Shown in pieces: positions 56,460 through 64,000 of a stretch of 64,000 nt of DNA. The DNA is from Phyto melanocephala. Lineage: Eukaryota > Arthropoda > Insecta > Diptera > Rhinophoridae. Under the pieces are notes generated by a model. The model saw only the letters and a program-made list of their open reading frames with translations, did not search any database and was not told the origin of the DNA. The first letter of the stretch is position 1. Each line of letters starts with the position of its first letter. The stretch lies in assembly GCA_941918925.1 (NCBI GenBank), contig OW799237.1, positions 3,577,201 to 3,641,200 on the forward strand, read 5' to 3'. The translations under genes and the position numbers were made by a program.

Positions 56460-58660
56460 TTAAATTATTTAATTTTTTACAAAAAAAAATGTTCTATAAA
56501 AAAATTGAACGAAAATTTTGTATAAAAGACATTGTTTTTTAACGTTTTTGTTATAAAAAAATATTAAAGGAAAAATTTTTATGGAAAATGTTTTTATATA
56601 AAAAATTTTCTTAAAAAAAGAGTTTCCTATAAATTTATATTCAAAACAATCTTTAAAAAAAATTTGTAAATTTTTTCTGTTAAACAACTTTTTTGGTAAA
56701 GATTTTTTGAGATAAAATTCTTAAAAAAAATTCTATAGAAAGAAAGATCTTATTCGAAAAGATTTTCTTTATTGAATATTATTTTATCTAAATTTGTTTA
56801 GAAAAAATTATGTTTTTTTTTAAGTGTTCTATAGATGGTTAAAGTTAACAGAAACAATTTTTTGGTTGATTGATTTTTTATTGCAAAAAATTTATATTGA
56901 CCATTTTTTAAAGAAAAGAAAAAAAAAATTAACGATTTTTATATTCTACAGAAAGATGTTTTTTTTATTAACTAAACCCTTTTCTATAACAACCAGGACT
57001 TTTCGGACTTTTCATAGCAAAAAATTCATTTATTTTTGATAAAAAAAGAATTTATCAAAATGTTTCTCTAGAAAGAAAATTCATAGTGAAAATTTTCTAT
57101 AGGATAATTTTTTTATCCATATTTTTTTATAGAAAGAAGTTTCTTTATAGAAAGAAATTTTTCATTAAAAAATATTTTTCAAAACGAGAATTATTTTAGA
57201 CAATTTTCTAAATAAAGAAAAATTTTCAGAAAGAAAGATTTTATTTCCATTTTCCCATAGAAGGAAGTTATTTATTAAAAAGAATTTTTAAAAATGTTCT
57301 ACAGAGAAAACTATGTTTTCAAAAATGTTTTTAAATGGATAAGTTTTAGAGAAATTTTTCTACCGAAAAAATGTTAAAAAAAAACGATAAATTTTATAGA
57401 AAATTTTTATTGACAAAGTTGGAAAAAAATTTCATTTAACTTTTTCTATAGAAAGAAGTTTTTTTGTAAACCATTTTCTAATTAAACAAATTTTGTATAG
57501 ACCTTTAAACAATTCTTATTGACTAATTTCTTTTAAAGTAACTTTTTATCGACTTTTTTTTATGGTAAGAATTTTTTAAATGAATTTTTATAAATATTTT
57601 CAATAGAAAAAAATATTTCTTTAAAAATGTTCTTTGGAATGATAAATTTTATAGATATTTTTAAATGGAAAATATTTTTTTTATTTATTTTTAATAAAAA
57701 GAAAAGAAAAAAAAATATTGACTTTTTGTGTAGTTTAAAATTTTTTGTTCATAGAACTTTTGTCAATATTTTCTAAAGAAAAAAATATTTCTTTGAAAAT
57801 GTTCTATAGAACGATAAATTTTATAGAAAGTTTTCTATACACAAATTTTTTTATTTGTTTTTAATAAAACGAAATTTTTTATTGACAATTTTCTATATAA
57901 AATTAATTTCTATATAAAAATAATTTTTTTGTTGAATAGAACTTTTAGCAAAATTTTATATAGAGAAAAATTGGGTTAATTTTAAATTTTTGAAAACGAT
58001 TTATTTTTTTTATTTTTTAGAGAAACATATTTTTTCCAAAATTTTCTATAGGGAGAAATTTTGATCGACCTATTTTTATTAAAGAAGAAATAATTTTCAA
58101 TAGAAAAAAATGTTCTCTTAAATGATAATATAAATTTTATTGAGATATTGTGTAAATTTCTTCGATCTTTTTATATTAATATATTGTTTTTATTTCTTCG
58201 AGCTAATTTTTATAAAAAAAGTAATCTTTAGCTCGAAGAAATAAAAACAATATATTTTATTGAGATAATTGCAAGAAAAATTTTATTGAAATTTTTTAGA
58301 CCCTTTCCCTTAAATAGAATTTCTTATTAATATTTCTCGAAAAAAAACAAAAAAAAATTTTTGATGTTTAAAGAAAGGAAATTTTTATCGATCTTTTTCT
58401 ATAAGAAATACATGGAAAGAAAATTTTTATTAAGCATTTTGTATTGAAAATTTTTTAAAAAAAAAATTTTTTTTATTGAAAATTTTCTTTCAATTTTTTT
58501 ATTGAAAATTTTCTTTAAATTTTTTCTATAAAAAAATTTTTTGAAAAAAAAAGTTTTATTGCTAATTTTTTTTTATTACAAAATTTGTATAAAAGAAAAG
58601 TTCTTCATTGTCTATTAAAAGAAGAATACGCTAACAAAATTGTCTAATTTTATATAGAAA
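56460..58660. repeat. Degenerate TTTTCTATAGAAA-type low-complexity tract
   Basis: Two kilobases of almost pure A/T built from diverged, roughly palindromic words related to TTTTCTATAGAAAGAAATTT. Recognisable instances lie at about 56731, 57095, 57124, 57140, 57447, 57812 and 58044. No constant period is obvious. Open frames here are artefacts of the composition. Confidence 0.7.
58178..58256. repeat. Perfect 29-bp hairpin
   Basis: AATATATTGTTTTTATTTCT with TCGAGCTAA (58178-58206) is the exact reverse complement of 58228-58256, separated by a 21-nt loop. It is embedded in the AT-rich tract but contains the distinctive TTCTTCGAGC. A diverged TTCTTCGATC lies just upstream (58158). It could be a snap-back duplication or a small palindromic insertion. 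Confidence 0.85.
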
Positions 58661-59280
58661 TTATTATACCCTTCACACAGTGAAAAAGGGTATATATAGG
58701 TTTGTCATTCCGTGTGAAATTTCTTCAATTTTCATTTCCGACCCCATAAAGTATATATTTTCTGAAAGCTTATGAATAGGGGAGTCGATTAAGCTCTGTC
58801 AGTCTGTCAGTCTGTCCGTCTGTCCGTCTGACCGTCTGTCCGTGTGTATGTTGAAATCATTTTTTTGAAGCCCTCAGACATCGCTTGGACCCGAGTGAGG
58901 TATTAAAATATCAGAAATATTCGGGAGTAGATCGCTATTGAAAATCAGAAACATCGGTACATAAACACCTGAGATATGAGCAAAAACCCACAACCACCTC
59001 GATTTTTTTTTCACAAAAACAACATTACAACAACAACATACATACATACAAACGTGTATACTGGTTAGAGTAACTGTGGCATTGAATCCCAGCTGAGCCA
59101 AAAAAAATTTTTTTTATATTTTTTTAAAATTTTTTTTTTAATTTTTTTTAAATTTTTTTTTATTTTTTATATAATACTAGCCAAACCCGGCGCGCGTTGC
59201 TACGCCCCTTAATGAATCGAAATGCATTCTGAATCTTAATTGAATATCAAATGCAAAAACCTAAATATTATAATTTTTTT

Positions 59281-59995
59281 ATGGGCGTGGCATTGCCCAC
59301 TTTTCTAATCACGAAATTTTAAAGTCATAACAGCTCAATATGTGTGCAAAGTTTCAGAAGAATCGGACCAGTGCAAGTACCTCAAAGTTAAAATTGGTTT
59401 TATGGGCGTGGCCCTGCCCACTTTTTTAATCATGAAATTGTAAAGTCATAACAGCTCAATATGTGTGCAAAGTTTCAGAATAATAGGTCCAGTGCAAGTA
59501 CCTCAAAATGATACCTATTTTTTATGGGCGTGGCACTGCCCACTTTTCTAATCACGAAATTATTTAGTCATGACAGCTCAATATGTGTGCAAAGTTTCAG
59601 AAAAATCGGTCTGGTGCAAGTACCTCAAAATTATAACCTTTTTTTATGGGCGTGGCCCTGCCCACTTTTCTTATCACGAAATTGTATGGTTATGACAGCT
59701 TAGTATGTGTGCAAAGTTTCAGAAAAATCGGTTTAGTGCAAGTACCTTTAAATTAAAACTTTTTTAGGGGCGTGGCCCCGCCCACTTTTCTTATCACAAA
59801 ATTATTTAGTCATGACAGCTCGATATGTGTGCAAAGTTTCAGAAAAATCGGTAAAGTGGAAGTAGCTAAAACTGATAACTAATTTTTATGGGCGTGGCCC
59901 CGCCCACTTTTTTTCACCCATAAACACTCCCTGGTATGTGCACAACAACTTGACAAAGTTTGAGTCCGATCGGTTTTACAGTTTCGGAGTCTATA
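59281..59995 (+). repeat. Six tandem units of 120-122 bp (GGGCGTGGC)
   Basis: Units start ATGGGCGTGGCNCTGCCCAC at 59281, 59402, 59524, 59646, 59766 and 59888. Each contains TAATCACGAAAT, GTCATGACAGCTCAATATG and TGTGCAAAGTTTCAGA. The last unit is shortened and diverged. Together with the microsatellite they make up almost the whole Helitron. Confidence 0.95.
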
Positions 59996-59997
59996 GC

Positions 59998-60000
<3 letters not shown>

Positions 60001-60054
<54 letters not shown>
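60001..60054 (+). repeat. (CA)27 microsatellite
   Basis: An uninterrupted run of 27 CA units within the 5' part of the Helitron (minus-strand orientation). The open frame encoding a His/Thr run here is an artefact. Confidence 0.97.
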
Positions 60055-60058
<4 letters not shown>

Positions 60059-60453
60059 TTCACTTTTATATATATAGATATTATTTATATTTTTATTATT
60101 TTTTTAAAATTTTTTTTAAATTTTTATTTATTTTTTTTTTTTTTATTATTTATATTAATTATTTTTTAAAAAATTTTTTTTAAAAATTTTTTTTTAAATT
60201 TTTTTTTAAATTTTTTTTTATATTTTTTTTTTATTTTTTTTTTAATTTTTTTTTTTATTTTTTTTAACATACATACGTAAATTTATAATTCTACAATGGG
60301 ATGTTTTTATATAGGTGTGTTTTTTATATGTTTGTACATACATACGTATTTCATATGGGATGAATGGTGATACAAACTACTGTTATTGCATGACTACACG
60401 GTGTGAAGGGTATATAAGATTCGCCACGGCCGAATATAGCGCTCTTACTTGTT

Positions 60454-61930
60454 TTTTTGTTTATTTATTTCTCTAAATTGTAATTTCTTTCTACCATTTA
60501 ACAATTTACCTTAAATTTTTGGTTTGTTAAATAATATTCGAAATAAATACACATAAATCTAAAAAAACTTCAAACTCCTGTTAGTACCGGTATTCACACT
60601 CACACTTGTAAATAACACAGGTCTAATAAGTTTTGTTATCAATTGTCGCAGTCACATATTTTGGCGTTTTTTGTGTGTTTGTGTAGTTTATACGTTGGTG
60701 TTTTGTAAATTTTTTTGTTTGTTCGTGAAAAAAATTTAAACAGCAACAACAGAAATGACTACAATATGCATAAAAAATTATTTCCCATTTAAATGTACTA
60801 TAGAGTAGAGAAAGTTGATGTCAGAACAAGAGCTTAAGGCTTTCGAGCGAGGAAACTAAAAATAACATTTTTAAGCAGCTTATAACAAGCAACTAAAATA
60901 GTAAAAAAAATGAAAAACTTAAAAAAAGAACGAACGAAATGTAGGAAATATCCCTAAAGGGTGATATACAACATGTTGGAAGTAAAGTTGAGGCCAGAGA
61001 GGAAGAACAATCAAAAAGTTGGTCAAAAGATACAGGAACTATTTGATTAAAAAAAATCGATCTCAAAGAATCTGATACTTGGACATTTTTTGTTGTAAAA
61101 AATTTTTCTTTGGTGAAAGTATTAATTAATAAAATTTTATTTTTCTGACTAAAAGATAAAAACGAAGGGCTTGTATAAGCTACACTCAGAAAACAGATTC
61201 GTTGTGGTAATCGAATTTGTTGCCAATCGAATTCCTTCGGTTCTACGTACTATCTCTAAATTCGTTTATACCAACTGAAATTTTCGTTTCTTATTACCGT
61301 AGTTTTAATAACAGCACTAGACTTTTAGTGACATAATGGTTGTTGTAGCAGATATTGTTAGTTTACATTATAGATATCTTTAAAATATACCATATTTGTA
61401 TCCAAAATATTTGATTGATACAATCGAAAGCAAATATATAATTAGGGTTCCCAAAAGAATTATCAATTGAATTGAATTAAAATGATTTTTAAATATTTAA
61501 TTTATTTTACCCAAAAAAATAGCAAAAATGAATTTTTTTAAATTTAATTTTTTTATTTGAGTATTATTTAAATATATTTATTTATTAATATATCTACTTT
61601 AAATATAAACCAATACTTAAAATAAAATGTATGTAAAATTGTATGTAGTTAAAATTAATAATATATTTATAATGTATTAAAACTTTAAATATGTATGCTG
61701 CATAGCTAAAGCTAGTAAATCCATATAACAAATTCTTCTCTATTAGCTGAGGTAACAATATGAGAAATATAGGTAACTTTAAGATGTTTTGTATTTATAA
61801 TGCGAAGCATGTCAGTTTGATTGTTTATTTTTTACGCAAAGAAGTTGATAACAAAAAACCAAGTTTCAAGAACTTTACCGCATAGAAAGAAATTATCATT
61901 ACGGACAATGTATTATACTAAACTAAATAC
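60454..61930. other. AT-rich spacer
   Basis: No gene recognised. At 61180-61300 lies a partial relative of the 40634-40860 MITE (CAGAAAACAG and GCCAATCGAAT). Confidence 0.4.
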
Positions 61931-61933
61931 TGA

Positions 61934-62062
61934 GGCCGAATTACGGCATTCGAACGTGATCGAAATTTGAAAATTCTTATTAGAATCTCTATACCTAAAG
62001 CACAGCAAACTCGATCGTTCGAGTTAAATTTCGTTCGATATCGAATGCCGTAATTCGGCCCC
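61934..62062 (+). mobile_element. GGCC-ended MITE, copy 2 (129 bp)
   Basis: GGCCGAATTACGGCATTCGA at the left mirrors TCGAATGCCGTAATTCGGCC at the right. TGA flanks both sides (61931-61933, 62063-62065). It matches 36767-36895 in inverted orientation, including the shared stretch GAATCTCTATACCTAAAGCA. Non-coding. Confidence 0.85.
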
Positions 62063-62065
62063 TGA

Positions 62066-64000
62066 TTTGCAGTTTTCACAAAAGTCTAAACAAATTACTG
62101 CAAATTTTTTTAAATGTAAATTGTCGTATTGAGGAAATGTTATTTCTTGTGCTGTTGAACTTAAGCTATATTTTGTATACATTTTTTTACCGATCTAAAT
62201 GAAATTTCTATACTAAAATCATTAAATAAAATTAAATTTGCAAATTTCAATTGGTTTTTTATTTGCAAGGACTTTAAAATGTTGACTTTGTTATTAGAAT
62301 TATGTGCTGTTTTTTTTTTAAACGTGGTATTTATTTCAAATCTCATCATTATGAGACCCAATATCGGAAGAAGTTCTTTTTTCAAAACTTAAATTAAAAC
62401 TTTCTGATTAGGCATAAGTACTGAGTGGCAAACTCTTTTTTAATTCGTTACTTTTGTTAAACGTAATTTATTGAACATTTTCTTCAAAATGGCAAATTTT
62501 TATATGCTTCAACTGACTGTTAATGTTATAGAATATTCGGTTGCAGTGCAGTGCAAGTGCACTTCATCTTTGTAAATTAAAAGAAGAAAAACAATTTATA
62601 CAATAAATTAAAATAGATTAACTAGAACTATGAACATACATTAAAACTAATGCAGTAGTTTTTAATACACAGACCTAATACTAGTGTCATTCAAATCATG
62701 TTGTGTGGTTATTTTAAAGATGTACATATTTTTGTATAAAATTCCAAACCATTTTCGTTTCTTTACGATATTCTCCATTGAATCCCTTATATATTAAAAA
62801 GCAACTTTCTATAGGATCCAGCGAGCTTTCAAGTATGTACTTTTTATCAAACAGTGTAGTTTGTCAAATGTTCCAACAAATAACTACCTTTGGCTGCAAT
62901 TCAACAGAATTTCTTTGATATACATATATGTATCTACCTTTTCTAAGGACTGAAATAAAGCCAATTGAATCAACTTTCAAACAAAATTTTTATAAATGTT
63001 AAAACTTACATATATCAAAATATGAAATTAATTTTTCTTGCACTTCAATTTTTGTAAGTTTTGTAGATTTTTGACTTTTGATTCTTCAAATTGTCGAAGG
63101 AGATAAGTACGGTAGAAGTAAAAACGTTGCAGCTTTTTTAGATTCTAAGAAACCATAAAATAATTACAATAAATGTATTTACATATAACTTCATACATAT
63201 ATAGAACAGTAAAAAAGACATTATCTATATAAAACATTGTTATGTAAAAATATAAACAATTAAAAATACCTTCGTTTATATTTTCAGAAGATTTTAAAAA
63301 TATTTTAGCTGTTTCGTCGTGTACGTAGAAACATAAACTTTTTAAGATTGTTGTTTAAAGCTTCTGCGATTTCTTCAATTTTTAGTCCCCACCCAGGTGT
63401 GCAAAAATATTGTGCGGCAAGTCTTCCAGAACTATAATTAGTTTAATAAAAAAAATATAAATATTATTTATTTACTTGTTTCGAAGTAAGGTGTCATAAA
63501 ACCGGATATGTCCAGTTGTATGTTCGTTCATCATTTGAGTGTGTCAATTCTTGCATCACATATCATCTCTATGAATTACATCTACATCTGCTTTTCAGTC
63601 GCTTTTTCTTCGTAAATTAGGAAAGAAATGTACATGCCCATCATTAAAGAATGTGCTCTTAATCACCAAGTAACTAGGCACTTTGCAACGAAAATAGCTA
63701 TTGAAAGTTAATTTAATCGATCACTAGAAACTACCCGCGAAAGTTGTTCACCAAAACCTACTGCAACAGTATCAAAGACTGCAACAGGAAGGAAGGAAGT
63801 CAGTAGCTGGATCTTGTTATTTATACTACATGCAGGAAACAAAACAAAGAGAAAAATACGAAAAGAATGCAGTATTTGCAAGAAACCAATGTGCCTGGAG
63901 CACTCGATAACAAATTGGGTCAGCATTTCTTTTGACTGTAATAAATAATATAGTTTTATATATTAACATTTTTTTTAATTCATACTACTGTATTTTTAAT
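62066..64000. other. AT-rich DNA without recognised gene
   Basis: No open frame with recognisable domain and no element ends that pair. The last 300 bases (63700-63930) are slightly less AT-rich but unidentified. Confidence 0.4.

Larger units (their letters stand above)
59177..60078 (-). mobile_element. Non-autonomous Helitron, 902 bp
   Basis: Read on the minus strand it begins TCTATATATATAAAAGTGAA (from 60078) and ends GCGCCGGGTTTGGCTAG (to 59177). It is bounded by A at the 5' side and T at the 3' side. TC start, CTAG end and insertion between A and T without duplication are the canonical Helitron rules. The GC-rich stretch just before CTAG (GGCGTAGCAACGCGCGCC) can form only a short stem. 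It encodes no Rep/helicase. The interior is a (TG/CA)27 microsatellite next to the 5' end followed by six 120-122-bp tandem units. Inserted in DINE-1 copy B. Confidence 0.85.
58665..60453 (+). mobile_element. DINE-1/mini-me, copy B, interrupted by a Helitron
   Basis: 5' TATACCCTTCACACAG...AAAGGGTATATATAGG, then the CGACCCCATAAAGTATATAT block, the GTCY array (58797-58844) and an ACAACAACATACATACATAC stretch. The 3' end has GATTCGCCACGGCCGAATAT and AGCGCTCTTACTTGTT. Excluding the inserted 902-bp Helitron (59177-60078) it is about 890 bp, similar to copy A. The module TGGCATTGAATCCCAGCTGA (59078-59097) is in the opposite orientation to its counterpart in copy A. Confidence 0.85.

Noticed and set aside
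59960..60169. Open frame with a long His-Thr run
   Set aside because: Translation of the (CA)27 microsatellite and the following T-rich tract.
1..64000. CRISPR arrays, bacterial operons, ribosome-binding sites
   Set aside because: The sequence is eukaryotic. The only regularly spaced repeats are the 39-, 76-, 121- and 125-bp tandem repeats, none of CRISPR form.
1..64000. Host exons and splice sites
   Set aside because: GT/AG pairs are abundant by chance in AT-rich DNA. No open segment with conserved domain or codon bias supports an exon outside transposons.

Overview
The window looks like a large intron or gene-poor intergenic segment of a higher fly (Diptera, Schizophora, probably a calyptrate fly such as a house or blow fly). 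This is inferred from very high A+T by eye, many CATACATA/CA microsatellites, DINE-1/mini-me repeats carrying GTCY arrays, P-, hAT- and rosa-type mariner elements, and the absence of any long open reading frame. No host protein-coding exon could be recognised. The only probable host gene is a tRNA-Lys(TTT) on the minus strand at 12466-12538.

Almost everything else that can be identified is transposon DNA, much of it delimited by target-site duplications (TSDs) read directly. 0-7.7 kb: a hAT MITE (1569-1830); a nest in which a 3.4-kb defective hAT element (2410-5812, TSD TATACAGG) sits inside an older GGGCC-ended MITE and itself carries a second hAT MITE, a 625-bp LTR-like insertion (TSD CCACT) and a pogo-like fragment; then the 3' end of a non-LTR retrotransposon (6513-7612). 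10-26 kb: MITEs, two DINE-1 copies, LINE debris on the minus strand, a split unidentified coding-like remnant (21.65-22.34 kb) and a 1.7-kb hAT element with a 39-bp tandem repeat. 26-41 kb: several TA- and 3-bp-TSD MITEs, a pogo-ended element, a broken DD41D (rosa-type) mariner, a 76-bp minisatellite interrupted by a MITE, and a second copy of the hAT MITE family seen at 2.6 kb. 42-53 kb: another DINE-1, a 975-bp P-like element (45925-46899), a 1.1-kb hAT element, two tRNA-like/SINE-like units and degenerate GGGCGTGGC repeats. 56-64 kb: a long TTTTCTATAGAAA-type low-complexity tract, a DINE-1 copy with a complete Helitron inserted in it, and a last MITE.

The most interesting object is the P-like element at 45925-46899. 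It has 13-bp terminal inverted repeats, a perfect 8-bp TSD (GTTGGGAT), a truncated THAP-domain coding start and, joined out of frame to it, about 400 bp encoding a cysteine-rich EGF-like segment resembling a dumpy-type extracellular matrix protein. It looks like a non-autonomous P-superfamily element that captured a piece of a host gene. None of the transposase remnants in the window appears intact, so the mobile elements are fossils or non-autonomous. All family assignments rest on motifs, termini and TSDs read by eye; no database search was possible.
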